Assembly: GCA_002077045.2 (NCBI GenBank)
Contig: KZ111145.1
Location: 572,834 to 636,833 of the forward strand
Length of the DNA: 64,000 nt
Source of the DNA: Rachicladosporium sp. CCFEE 5018
Lineage: Eukaryota; Ascomycota; Dothideomycetes; Cladosporiales; Cladosporiaceae
Direction: 5' to 3'
Every line of letters begins with the position of its first letter. The first letter of the stretch is position 1. Made by a program: the position numbers and the translations under genes. Under the pieces are notes generated by a model, which was given only the letters and a program-made list of their open reading frames with translations, had not been told where the DNA came from and made no database searches. Shown here piece after piece: positions 34,358 to 45,964 of this stretch.

Positions 34358-35856
34358 ATGAGCGCCCAGGCCGCCGTTCTCGGGGACGAGAACCTGCTAC
34401 GGATGATCGCAGATGCGTGCCCACGTCCGGTGATCGCTGCACTTCGCATGACCAGCCGTCACTTCAACAAGCACGTTTCCCAGGATCTGTTTCGTGTCTT
34501 ACGCTTGCGCTTCCACAGCTGGTACATGAAGCGCTTCAAATGGGTCGCAGCACACAAGATCTTCAGCAAGGGTGTTCGAGAGCTAGTGTTCGATACTGCG
34601 ACATACATCCACACCGATGAGAGAACACGTCCGACGATGGAACAGAAGTTCGTGAATGTCACGAAGCTGCTCGGTCACATCGAGAGGGCATTGAAAGGGC
34701 TTGGCTTACCAGCCATGGACGATGACCTTGAAGGCTCATGTTGCGAACCACTGCTTGCCCGCCACGAAGCAGCAGGCATCGACGAACTTGCAGCGATAAG
34801 AGCTTGCACCAACGACTATGACTCAATTCGCAATGCGATGTGTCAGCTCAGTCGGTGTCACAAGGTCATCATCACCACATGGTCGAGCGGTGTTGAGACT
34901 TTCTTCAGCAGGCAAGCGACTCCATCAATTAGAGCGGCAGAACTCTACTAATCTATCGTCACAGAGCTGCTTTGTTGGGCGAGGAAAACGCTTTGCCGCC
35001 CCCATTTGCGACGTTCATGAGCAGGAACGACATTTGCTTCAATCAGAGCGTGGCACGCGGCCTCTTCATGGCTCGGATGGACAGATCTTTGCTAAAGATC
35101 CACGAGCTGAACATCTGCAACCCCGAGAAGGCCACCTGCGATCGTTCTGGGCGCGGCATGGCATTTCCCGCGATGGCAGTCCCGTTTAGCAATGCTCAGA
35201 CTTTGCAGCAACCGATCGCGTCCTCGCCTACCACACGTCTCCGCCTACAGTTCGCTCTCGAAGATAATATTCAAGGCGTACACGATCTTATGCGCGCGAC
35301 TGCGCCTGTCAACCTCGCGAATCTGTGGTTCACTATGCCGAATGTACACAGTCTAGATCTAAAGGTCCGCATTTGCGTGCCCTTCGTCGATGGTGCACGC
35401 GAGCTCACCGCTGCCTGGCCACTCAAGCAGATTTTCACTACGACAATCCTCAAGACTCTCAGTATTCTCACGCTGCGTTCCATGTGGCTCGAGCCCAGCG
35501 ACGTGTCATGGTTTATCATTACGCACAAGGAGATTTTACAGTGTATCACACTGTGCGACATGAACTTAGGTGGCACTGCTGGTCTCGTCACACCATCTGG
35601 TCTCGTGGATCGGCGCTGGCTCGTGCCCGAGCCTGGCCTTCGAGTCAATCTCGACCAATCGCTGCACAAGTCAAAGCCTTGCAAATTCTGGCTCGAGGTC
35701 ATGCAGGCATGTCAGAGTGTTCCAGCTCTCCGAGATCTATCTCTGGTTCGCCCTACGGTCAACATCGACTACATCATGTTATATGAGCATCAGGTAGCTA
35801 AGCTTGTGGAGACAGGGATGGATGGAAGGGAGAACGAGCTGAGGGTGCCTCACTGA
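34358..35856 (+). CDS. F-box-like family protein, tandem copy C (GC-AG intron)
   Basis: Protein of 481 aa in exons 34358-34911 and 34965-35856. Start MSAQAAVLGDENLLRMIADA aligns with copies A and B. Blocks are RHFNKHVSQDLFRVLRLRF, HSWYMKRFKWVAAHKIFSKG, VRELVFDTATY, ALPPPFATF, VHSLDLKVRICVPFV, ILTLRSMWLEPSDV and MNLGGT. The intron sits at the family position but its donor reads GCAAGC instead of GTAAGC. It has a CTACTAAT branch region and a CACAG acceptor, so it is a GC-AG intron. The C-terminus ends sooner (ELRVPH) than in copies A and B. The open frame extends left to 34055, but that part lacks family similarity. Confidence 0.75.
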
Positions 35857-36263
35857 GGTGACCTGGGGAAGTGAAGGGGCAATCTGCCGACGGTGACATG
35901 GGGCAGTGACGGTATGCAAGTGCTCGAGGCTACTATGGGGAGCATGGTCTGCGAAAGAAGCAAATAGTGAGCATGGAACGCAGTGCCCCGCTGCCCCAGT
36001 GTCTTGCGCAAGAATAAGCGCAGGAGCGAAGAAAGCCACTGAACGGAGGGTTATAGCACATATACTGGGATGTTCACAGTGGAATATAGGCTCTTCCGAC
36101 AGTACATCCCTACATCTTACATCTCTGTTCACCTCCCCTAAAATATCCGATGCACTGACACATCAACCCTACACCTCATCCCACCAACTCATCACGGTAT
36201 AACGAAGTCAATCAAGTTTGACCTTAGCATACAAGTGACAGCTTCCAGCCTCCACGACACATC

Positions 36264-36946
36264 ATGGTTACGATGTGCGCAGATCCCGTACATCCAGTCT
36301 CTGCCAGCGAACAGGTGCTGGATAATATCGACTTCCTGGACTTGATCGCAGGACATCTACCGCGGGCAGATGTTGCCACATCACGCTTGACGAATCGAAA
36401 CTTCCATGCGCAAACAAGCAAGCATCTCTTCCGCCACTTACGATTGCGCTTCAGCTCGTGGTATATGGATCGCATGAGATTCATCAGCGAACATGAAACA
36501 CTTGCGGGCAGCGTGCGCGAGCTGATCTTCGATACTGCGACTTACGTGGGCATCGAAAGCATGAAACCGGTTGTCGAGAAAGCCCTGAATGTGACCAAAT
36601 TAGTTGTCTCGCAAGCTCCCACTTACGATGAGCTGTTCGCACGACTCGAGAAAGCTGCTGAAGACGAGGAACAGGTCGCAACGGAATTCCTGCAGGCTCC
36701 GCTCACCGACACTCTCGGGCGACTCACGCGCTGCCATAAACTCGCCGGTATGTGTTGCTACCATCGCTACTACTCGTGCAGGTGTACTGACGAACTTTAG
36801 GTGATGCTCTACTGCGCCGAAGTCGGCACTCGAGTGTTCGACGAGCCGTCTGTGAGGCTCTCGAGCTGGGCGTACAAGAAGTGGAAGAGGAGCTGAGATG
36901 TAATGTGATCTTACGGCCATGTAACATATCATATGCATGTACATAG
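36264..36946 (+). CDS. F-box-like family protein, short copy D
   Basis: Predicted 209 aa in exons 36264-36747 and 36801-36946. The N-terminal half belongs to the family: NIDFLDLIAGHLPRADVATS, HLFRHLRLRFSSWYMDRMRF and VRELIFDTATYVG. After TRCHKLAG, where the other copies run on to a WSGPG..FF.R motif and the phase-2 intron, similarity stops. A possible intron (GTATGT..CTTTAG) leads to an unrelated 48-residue end containing ALELGVQEVEEELR. The whole leucine-rich C-terminal half is absent. It may be a truncated gene with an improvised end or a pseudogene; the second exon is uncertain. Confidence 0.55.
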
Positions 36947-37424
36947 TGTAACAAAATAAAGAGCATTACCAGATGAAATCAATCACCTGGAATTACTCGT
37001 GATCAATATGGTACCGTTGGAGCTCATGAGGCCTGCCGCTGCCTCTAGCACAGCAATCAAATACCCGCCATCGATGAATTACAAGCCTTGACCCGCAGAA
37101 AGCCATCCTCATGCGCACTTAAGGCGATCGCCAAGGAAGAGCTCCAGATCTCCCCACGACCAGGTCTCGACCAAGTCTGTAGACTGCCAAGTCACGAAAC
37201 TAGGCACGATCGGGAGCACGCCTTGGATGATCTGCATGACAACAGCTATAGCTCTCGAGCAATTGCTATGGTGGATCAGATCAGGTACCATGACGGTCGG
37301 CAGCCAACTCCGGGTGAATTGATCAACTACAAGAACAGCTTCCCCTCCACTAACGTACTTTCCTCCCGCAACCACATCTCTCGATTCATAACCCATCACT
37401 CCAAACAAAACTTACACAGCAAAC
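36947..37424. other. Intergenic region after the F-box array
   Basis: No recognisable gene, RNA or repeat; marks the right end of the tandem array. Confidence 0.4.
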
Positions 37425-37841
37425 ATGTCCGGACTTCTCAACAAGGCGAAAGATGCGCTCGGCAAGAGCGGCGGAAGCTCAGGTGGTGCTCCAGGCCAGC
37501 AGTCCGGCGGCGAAAAGTTCGCCAGCGGACAAGCAAACAAGGGTAGGCCTTTACGAACAGTTGATACCTCGTCTGCGTGACACTGACTGGTATCACAGGG
37601 ATCGATGGCTTGACCGACAAGGTCGGACTTTGGTTAAGCAGATATGCTACGTCTGGAACTCGAGAGCACAAACGCTGATAGACATGCAGTGACAAGTACG
37701 ATGATAAGATCAACAAGGTCGCCGATGGGCAGATCAACAACCAGATACCAGGTGAGTGTCTAAGCGCAGTGTGCACTCAATGCATCTACTGACAGCGTGA
37801 AAGGTGGTGCGGGCAAGCCGAGCGGACAGGGTGGGTTGTAG
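37425..37841 (+). CDS. Small glycine/lysine-rich protein, four exons
   Basis: Predicted 83 aa from exons 37425-37542, 37599-37632, 37690-37751 and 37804-37841. All three joins keep the frame and all introns have GT..AG ends; the second uses a GTTAAG donor. The product starts MSGLLNKAKDALGKSGG, has a Ser/Gly/Gln spacer, then GIDGLTDKVG, YDDKINKVADGQINN and a short Gly-rich end. Such small hydrophilic proteins with amphipathic KAKDxxG and DKINK segments are frequent in filamentous fungi and are often stress- or conidiation-associated, but I know of no assigned function. It is easily missed because no exon exceeds 120 nt. Confidence 0.6.
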
Positions 37842-38892
37842 GGAAGGGATATGCCTCATGTTACGAACATGTGGGAGGATATGTAGCTGCTCAAACACCA
37901 TATCGTTACGTCTGCCTCTCTGAAAATCTGCTCCACTCCTGTGATGTGGTGAGTAAACCTGTGGCAGATATCTGGCATGCATTGCTGGGGGAGATGACTG
38001 CGACTTCATTGAACATCATGCATTGGACATCACCCTATACCTACAGAGCAGCTTATCTGCACATCGCAACAGCAGATTCGAAAGAAGGAGCATCCCTTCC
38101 ATAGAGCCTACCTTCAAGGTCTCGGGACTGCCTGTGTTTGCTTTGCGCAGCACGTCGCGTAGTGTACGGAAGCACATTCCATCGGGTGGTCTTTGTCGGC
38201 CTTCGAGTCCAGACACGTCCGTCGGAAAAGAACACAACAGTGGAACTACTATCTCGCCAAAATGCTAGCATCGAACCTGATGAAGTGGTGGAAAGTAGAT
38301 GCGATAAAGCATAGATTTGGTCTGGACCTCATTCACGTGGCAGCCGGAACACGAAACGTCCGCCACTGACGTGCTTCCGGAAGGTTGAGAAGACGACTTC
38401 TTCCCCTACAACATCACTCCTCTTCTGGCACATGGCGGTCGAAGACGAGGGCCGACAGATTGCTCGTCATCGCGCCATCAATGATGAGCTGCGGCATGAC
38501 ACATCACCGTGCATCGCCACAGTCATCTTTGCGGACATCTTTCCCGGTGTGAAAAGCTTGTCCGTCCTTGCCCTTGCTCGCGTCCCACCAGCTCGTTACC
38601 ACATATCACAGGCGGGTACCTTACATATTTCGCCTACACTCGCCTTACATTCGCCAAAATGACGGGTATGCATCGGTTCGTATGCACAACGCAGCATCAG
38701 TCAGACCATCTCAACTCCCCATGAGGCAGGTCGGAGTGAGAGCCAAGAGGCTATACGACTAGCCCCGGCTCGCTATCGTGGGCAGGGACGGCAAGCATCA
38801 AGGAAAAGCACAAGTAGGTCACGTTCTCTTGTCGACTTCTGCAAGCCTTCTGGTATCTACGAACCTTCTGCGTTCATCTATTGTCGAGCGTG
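37842..38892. other. Intergenic region
   Basis: About 1 kb. An open frame of 76 codons at 38432-38662 begins with ATG but has no recognisable features. No gene is called. Confidence 0.4.
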
Positions 38893-41078
38893 ATGATGCC
38901 TTCGATCAGCTGTCCTAGCTTCGCGGCGACAACAGCTCTACTAGCTGCACTACTGACCTCGACACAAGCCCTAAGCATCGCGCCACGAGCGCCAGGACTC
39001 AATTTTCGAATCTCTGTCGCCGAAGGACTCCTCAACAGCAGCACCGATGGCCGGATCTCACTGCTCTTCGCACCGGCTGGTGTAGACCCACTAGACGACA
39101 CCGATGTCACTTCGAGTCCGGATCTGTTCTTTGGCAAGAACGTGTACAACTACCACAACGGCGACACTGCAGTACTTACTGGCAACAGTGGCGAAAACGT
39201 CCGGGTAGGCGTTTACGGCTACCCCAACGTTAGTTTGAATGACGTTGCTCCTGGCGACTACACTGTGCAGGCCTACCTGAACATCTACGAAAAGGCTGTC
39301 CGGTCGGACGGCTCCGTCGTGTCAGTCAGGTTCCCCTGCGGCGACGGACAACCAAATGTGGCTGGTTTCGGCAGCCTGCTCACGCCTTTGACGAATGTCA
39401 CCATCGGTGGCGGCCGCCAGACTGTTAGTCTTCAATTCAATGACTCTGTCCCATACGAAGTCTTCAACGGGACCGAGATCGGCGCATGTCGGCAAGGCAA
39501 CTACGTAGACTCCAAGAACTTGAAGCATGTCAAGATCCGCAGTGCAGCACTTTCCAAGTTCTGGAATCGCGATATGTACGTTGGCGCCAACATACTTCTT
39601 CCTGCTGGCTATCAGGCGAACGATACAAGCACGCGCTACCCTGTGGTGTACTCTCAGAACCACTGGGCTGGCGGCGATGGTGCTTTCCGGTACTCCACCT
39701 CTGCCAGCTTCGCAGCGACCTGGAATAGCGGGATCATCAACGGGACTAACACCACCGCTGCGCGGCCGACACCGAAATTTATCGTCATCTCGTTCAGACA
39801 TGAGGCGCCATACTACGACGATTCGTACGCGGTCAACACAGCGAACTTCGGACCTTATGGTGATGCTCTCAACGATGAGCTGATACCGCATTTGGACGCA
39901 ATGTTCAATACGATCGCAAAGCCGTACGCCAGGATCCAAGAGGGCGGCAGCACTGGAGGGTGGGAGTCGATTGCTTCGGTCATCTACAGACCTGATCTGT
40001 TCGGATCTTGCTTCACCTACTACCCGGATAGTTTAGACTTCCGTCGTCATCAGGACATCTACCTATACGATACCCCGAATGCGTACTACCGCGATGGTGT
40101 TGCGGTGCCCTCGATTCGCACAGTGACGAATGGAACGGAGATCGTAGAAGCGACCACCGAGATGGAGAATCACTGGGAGTTGACATTCGGGACTTCGTCG
40201 AGATCGGCGTTGCAGTGGGAGTGAGTAGCACTCTGATGATCGGTGCATGACCGGTTGCTGATTGTGTGTAGTGCGTGGCAAGCTGTTTTCGGTGCGCAAG
40301 GCTTGAACGGCTACCCTCTTGAGGTACGTACTGCATCAGCTCGCTTGTGGTAACATATACTGACTTCAATCGCAAGGCATGGAACAAAGTCACCGGCGAG
40401 ATCTACCCCGAGGCAGTCGAGTACTGGAAGCCCTTTGATCTCTCCCACTACGTAACAGGTAATTGGGACAATTCCAAGAACCTCGGCGCGGTTTTGAAGA
40501 ACCGCATCTTCATCTACGTTGGTCTAGCAGACACCTACTACCTCAACGAAGGCGTGGAGAAATTCCAAGAGAACGTCGAATCCTTCGGCGGCGCCGGCTG
40601 GGCGAATTTCACTTACATCGCCGGAGCACCGCACGGCGGGAACTACAATCGTCTGGAGATCTGGACGTATCTTGAGCTCCTTGACAAATGGTTCAAGGAC
40701 CATGCGCCAGGTGGTGCCACGCCATTGGGTAATAATGTGACTTCTGTGGCTTCGAGAGGGAACTACTGGGAGGAGACTATTGCGAGAGCTGGTCATCAAG
40801 CCGCGCTTGATCGACAGGCGCCACCACATCTTGATGTGTATAAGAAAGTCATCAAGGCGAGTGTCGGCCGTTGGGATCCTGGTGTTACGCTGACGGCACA
40901 GTGGAAGGTCGATGGCAGACTTCAGGGTAAGTCATTCGCCGTGAAGCAGGGCCAAACTGTGCCATACGAGGTCAAGGGACATTGGAGCTGGTGGAAAAAG
41001 AGTTTCCAGCTCTTGGTGACGGGAACGAAGAATGGCTATGTCGATGAGACGAGAGCGAGCCAGACCGTAAAGGCGTGA
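38893..41078 (+). CDS. Secreted alpha/beta-hydrolase (putative esterase family)
   Basis: Protein of 693 aa in three exons: 38893-40220, 40272-40323 and 40377-41078. Exon 2 is only 52 nt and its phases fit (QWD/AWQAVFGAQG..PLE/AWNKVTGE). A signal peptide is visible near the start (FAATTALLAALLTSTQALS) and N-glycosylation sites are common, so it is probably secreted. The nucleophile elbow is EGGSTGGWES (GxSxG), the likely acid follows in the RPDLFG segment, and a candidate catalytic histidine is in GAPHGGNYNR. A beta-rich N-terminal domain precedes the hydrolase. It resembles fungal esterase-D-like proteins. The substrate is unknown. Confidence 0.78.
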
Positions 41079-41147
41079 CGCCATGATGAGATGTGATCAT
41101 AGATAGTAGTACTGTACATAGTGCGACGAGAACAGACGTCCCATGTG

Positions 41148-42464
41148 TCACGGATCCAGCTTCTTACCTCCGAGCTCGGTGATGCTGAACTGCTTCGCTG
41201 CCGCTTCAAAGCTCGCCTTCACCTTCTCGGAAGCATATTGCCGCATCTCAATCTCGTACTTCGCCACAACATCCTCTCCCCAACCTCCTCTCTCACCTAG
41301 CAGCTTTCCCAAAAATGCGGCATCTTGTAACGCAGTGTTAGCTCCCACGCCTCCAGCCGGCGTCATACAATGCACCGCATCTCCCAGCACAGTCACTCTC
41401 GCCTCACTCTTCCACTCCGGCAGCCCTCGCGGCCAAGCTGTGGACATCTTGAGGAAAGCAGCCTGCGCGTCATTCTGCTGCTCGAAGATCCCCTTGAACT
41501 TCGGACTCCAGCCCTTCGTCAGCTCTCTCGACAGCTCAGCAGCTGGCTTGCCAAGCAGCGAGAAGTCCTCGTTCGGTGGCGCGAAAGAGCCTGGACCGCC
41601 AACGAATACCCAGCCGAACTCGACACTATCATCGTCAAGCTCACCACCGGGTCGAATGTTGGTGATTAGACTTAGTGGCCCAGCTTCATGTGATCCGTCA
41701 CGAATGAAGAATACGCCTGTACCTAGCTCTCTGAACGCTTTGCTTGTGGTCTGGCCGTGTATCATGCGGGCGCCCGTGTCGTAGCTACGGATCTCGCCTT
41801 GGCCTAGCTGTGCGGCGAGTGCGGATTGCGAGCCATCGGCTATGACAAGCATGGAGCCTTCAGGTGAGGTCGTGGAATCGGTGAAGTGCAGGACTACGCC
41901 ATTCTCGGTCAGAGTGTAGGAAGAGGCGCGTTTGTCCCAGTGTATCGAGTCCGCGACGGTCGTGAGGAGATTGTCGCGCAGCCAGCCTCGCGCTGTGCCG
42001 TAAGTTGGGCCCGAGAGCATCGGCTTGGTAGGTGCCGGAGCATCTGGAGCATGTGGGGCGGAATTGGTGTCAGGCTTGCTTGGGGGCGGCCCTGGTGGAC
42101 CAGTGCTTCCAGGCTCGATGCGATCGCCTGTCTTGGCGTCAAAGTGATAGGGTCCGCCACTGCCTGTCGTTGAGGTGCCATCTTTGAACGTTGTGAAGTC
42201 TTCAGAATTCAGGACGCTTTCGATCGCTGAGAGTCCCTCATCGCTCATCCTGATGCGGTAACCCTGCGCTCTGGCGTGGCGGTTGGCATCTCGCTCGTAC
42301 AGTTGGAAGGGAATGTTGTGTGACTGCAGTGCACGCGCAAGCAGAGTCCCACCAATGCCAGCGCCTGAGATGAGGACCGGCTTTTGCGATATTGTTGCCA
42401 TGGTTCGGCTGTGTGATGCAACGCAATTGATGTGACGGGACAGAGTAAGAAGACGACGGTTCAT
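41148..42464 (-). CDS. FAD-dependent monooxygenase (aromatic-hydroxylase-like)
   Basis: Single-exon protein of 438 aa. The nucleotide-binding fold begins with KPVLISGAGIGGTLLARAL (GxGxxG), and the second FAD-binding segment is RVTVLGDAVHCMTPAGGVGA followed by NTALQDAAFLG. These two blocks are diagnostic for PF01494-type hydroxylases, which use FAD, NAD(P)H and oxygen. A proline-rich insertion (STGPPGPPPSKPD) after residue ~115 is unusual. The first ATG adds 21 residues before MATISQKPVLIS, so the true start may be the second methionine. It is convergent with the esterase gene (ends about 70 bases apart). No biosynthetic cluster surrounds it. Confidence 0.82.
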   Translation of the reverse strand: MNRRLLTLSRHINCVASHSRTMATISQKPVLISGAGIGGTLLARALQSHNIPFQLYERDANRHARAQGYRIRMSDEGLSAIESVLNSEDFTTFKDGTSTTGSGGPYHFDAKTGDRIEPGSTGPPGPPPSKPDTNSAPHAPDAPAPTKPMLSGPTYGTARGWLRDNLLTTVADSIHWDKRASSYTLTENGVVLHFTDSTTSPEGSMLVIADGSQSALAAQLGQGEIRSYDTGARMIHGQTTSKAFRELGTGVFFIRDGSHEAGPLSLITNIRPGGELDDDSVEFGWVFVGGPGSFAPPNEDFSLLGKPAAELSRELTKGWSPKFKGIFEQQNDAQAAFLKMSTAWPRGLPEWKSEARVTVLGDAVHCMTPAGGVGANTALQDAAFLGKLLGERGGWGEDVVAKYEIEMRQYASEKVKASFEAAAKQFSITELGGKKLDP

Positions 42465-42787
42465 GAGGCTGTAGTGATGGACCAGGAAATGATCGACACA
42501 ACAGCAAAGAGATATATGCGAGCGTACTAGAATGAAGCAAGTCTATCATACAAACCCTCTACATGACAAACCCTGGTCGATGACTTTACGGACCTCCACT
42601 CCTCACAGCGTCGACGTTGAACACGGTGGAATGAGTTCGCCCGTCGAGGCTCCTTAGTCATCACCGACGGGATCTCGGAGGTCATCGGCCGTTGTATTTC
42701 CCGATCATCACTTGTTCGATCTGTCTCATTCCATCGTGTACATGATCTAGCTCTATCGTAACGCCACTTGAGCAATCAATTCTCTCG

Positions 42788-45336
42788 TCAGTACGGCCAT
42801 GTCCAATTCGTCTGGTCTTCCGCGTCCATCCCGGTCTCGAACGCGAAGTTCTTACACCCGAGCCTCCTGGTCAAGAGGTGCTCCCTTGCCGCAGCACCCT
42901 TGTTCCCAAGCCTGTCCCCAAGATTGTCAATAGCCAAGATAGCCAACGAAAATCGATCAGCCTCGTTCCTTATCGCCAACTCAAGCGGCGTATCGATATT
43001 GCCCTTCTCCTTGTACCCTCGTACATGCATCAAGTGTTGTCCACGGCGCTTGTACGTCAATCTGTGCACCAGCCATGGATATGAGTGGAAAGCGAAGACG
43101 ACCGGCTTGTTGTCTGTGAACAGAGCGTGGTACTCGGTATCTGTCAAGCCGTGCGGGTGGTATTGATTTGGCATTAGCTTGAACAGATCCACCACGTTGA
43201 CGACGCGGATCTTGAGCTCAGGTAGGTGTTCGCGCAAGAGTGCAGTGGCGGCAAGGGACTCTTGCGTCATGACGTCGCCACAAGATGCCATAACGAGATC
43301 TGGTTCGGCGCCTTGGTCGTTCGAGGCCCAGTCCCAGCGGCCGACGCCCTTTGTGCAGTGGGCGACAGCGTCTTCCATGTTAAGGAATTGGAGGTGGTCT
43401 TGTTTATCGGCCACAATAACGTTGACGTAGTTTGAGCTCTCGAAACAATGATTCATCGTGCTGAGAAGGCAGTTGGCGTCGGGTGGAAGGTAGATGCGGA
43501 CGACTTCGGGGGACTTGTTAACGACAACATCGAGGAAGCCGGGATCTTGGTGCGTGAAGCCGTTGTGATCTGGAACTTGTCAGTATTGGAGTCAACTGCC
43601 CGAAGCACAGTTGTCACTGACCTTGTCGCCACACCGTACTTGTTAGCAATATGTTCAGCGAAGCGATTCGCTGCCTCCAGGACACCTCCAGCGACTTCTC
43701 GATCCACTTCGCATGCTGATTGACCATGGAGTCGATGATGTGGATGAAGGGCTCGTACGAGTTTAGCAAGCCATGCCTACCACTGAGAATATAGCCCTCG
43801 AGCCAGCCTTCGACGGTGTGCTCTGACAACATCTCCATTACTCTTCCTTTCGGGTCGAGATTACCGCCGTCCTCGTCTTCAGGCAGGTAGCCGTTGACCC
43901 ACACTTTCTTGCCAGCCTCGTAGATCTTCGAAAGCTTGTTACTCTGAGTCTCGTCCGGCCCGAAGACACGGAAGCTTGTTGGATTGTCTCTGACAACATG
44001 GGTGAGCCAGGTCGCGAAGTACTCCATGCTTGCACCATGGGTCACGCCAGGCTTCGGCACATCAAGTGCAAAGTCTTGGAACTTCTTGAGACTGAGCGGC
44101 TGTCTTATCGACCCGCCATTAGTAATCGGATTCTCTGACATGCGTTTGCCCTTAGCAGGTGCCAGCTCTCGCAGCTCAGGTACGAGCTTTCCGTCTTTGC
44201 CAAAAAGCTTCTCGGGTTCGTATGAATGCATCCACTTTTCCAGCTGCTGGAGCTGGGCATCATCGGTCAGTACCTTAGTAAGTGGGATTTGATGCGCCCT
44301 GAAGAAACCTTCGAGGTAGTGTCCTTCGACCTTCCTCGGAGCGGTCCAGCCCTTAGGCGAGCGTAGGATGATCATTGGCCATGATGGGCGGAAAGCCTTG
44401 CCTGATTCCCGGGCTTGCTTCTGGTATGCCAAGATCTCTTTCACGCACTGCTCCATTGTAGCAGCCATCGCTTGGTGCATGTCCTCGAGATCGCTGCCCG
44501 CGACCACATATGGCGTCCAGCCGTATCCCTTGAACAGTGCAATGAGCTCTTCCTCGGGTATGCGAGACAACACAGTCGGATTGTGGATCTTGTAACCGTT
44601 CAGATGCAGTACTGGCAGTACCGCTCCGTCCGTGATCGGGTTGAGGAACTTATTACTGTGCCAGCTCGTGGCAAGAGGTCCCGTCTCGCTCTCGCCATCG
44701 CCGACGATCGTCACCGCAATCGTCTTGGGATGATCGTACACAGCTCCGAAAGCATGCGAGATGCTGTAGCCGAGCTCGCCACCCTCATGCAATGATCCGG
44801 GAGTCTCCGGTGTCATGTGACTGCCGATACCGCCTGGGAATGAGAACTGCTTGAAGAAGCGCTGCATGCCAGCCTTATCTTCGCTGATATTGGGATAGAA
44901 CTCGCTGTACACACCCTCGAGGTAAAAGTTGGAGATAAGACCTGGAGCTCCGTGGCCAGGGCCGCTGATTACGAGGGCATCGAGGTCGTACTTCTTGATC
45001 ATGCGATTGAAGTGGATATATCTGGTGCTGTCAGCGCCGTCTACATTTGTTCCGACAGTAGATGACTTACGTGAATGACTGTCCAGCATCGCTGACCCAG
45101 TGTCCGAGTAATCTCGGCTTGATGTGCTCTTTCTTCAATGGCTCTTGCAGCAATGGGTTCTCTTTGAGGTACAGCATCCCCAAGCACAGGTAAAGCGTGG
45201 CATGGAACCATTTCGTCAACTTCTCAATCTCATCTTTACTGAGCGGCTCCCCAGTAATGGTCGATCGCGTCTTGCTGTAGACAGACCACTCCTCTTGGCC
45301 GTCCGTAAGTGTTCGCTGCACCTTGTCAGGAGCCAT
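42788..45336 (-). CDS. Phosphoketolase (xylulose-5-phosphate/fructose-6-phosphate)
   Basis: Thiamine-diphosphate enzyme that cleaves xylulose-5-P or fructose-6-P with phosphate to acetyl-P plus a sugar phosphate. Three exons on the minus strand, 45336-45071, 45021-43622 and 43569-42788, give 815 aa, the normal length. Conserved blocks include DALVISGPGHGAPGLISNFY, FPGGIGSHMTPETPGS, HEGGELGYSISHAFGAV, VGDGESETGPLATSWH (cofactor site), HNGFTHQDPGFLDVVVNKSP and YLPPDANCLLS, with the C-terminal AHCTKGVGRWDWASND. Intron positions restore HNGFTHQD exactly. The enzyme is bacterial in style and patchy in fungi. No acetate kinase gene is near by. Confidence 0.93.
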
Positions 45337-45964
45337 GTCCGCGGTAAGATGAAGCTTGATGGTGGTATGTGAGTGTGGGGAGAAGGAAAGCTGAGCAGAG
45401 AAATGGAATGAAGCTCTCTTGACTTTCCTTATGACGAGCTACACATGCACGCCGGAAGTATGTGGTGAGACTTGACGGCTGCTAGATCAGGTACCGGGTG
45501 CCTGCCGGCTGCGTGGTGTGACGCCTCTCGTTCACATGAGCTTCGAATTGACTTCTGTAGGTGAGGTCCGCGATCCGGAGCTTCCGGCGCTCCACATTGC
45601 ATCGTTGCAACGATGATGGGCAGTCTGCGAGAGAGGTCATGAGATGGCGAATTGACGCGATGGCGGCACGGCTCAGATTGCGTATGCATGCCTATGCAGG
45701 TAGCGAATTGATAAGGAGACGCGATGTCGACTCGATGCACGTGGGTGTGGGTGGTGCACAGACTTTTGTTGATGACTAAGGCGATCTGGGGGGGTGCGCT
45801 TTCGTGTGGTGAATATAACTAGTGCATTGAGGATGTGGACGCGCTGTCTATTGCGCTACTAACGCTGGACCACTCCAAACAGTGCGGCGCGGTGCTGATA
45901 AAGGCGCTGCGTGAACCCCCCGCGTACTCCTCCAATCTCTTCCTCTCGTTCTCCTGCTGGCCGC
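45337..45964. other. Intergenic region, promoter side of phosphoketolase
   Basis: About 630 bases without a recognisable gene, RNA or repeat. Confidence 0.45.

Noticed and set aside
12979..36946. A functional ubiquitin gene cluster (HECT, BTB, F-box and RING genes in one window)
   Set aside because: The genes are far apart, interleaved with housekeeping genes and of common families; co-location is not evidence of a shared system.
38432..38662. 76-codon frame starting MAVEDEGRQIARHR
   Set aside because: No recognisable family, no continuation through splice sites, and low-complexity neighbourhood.
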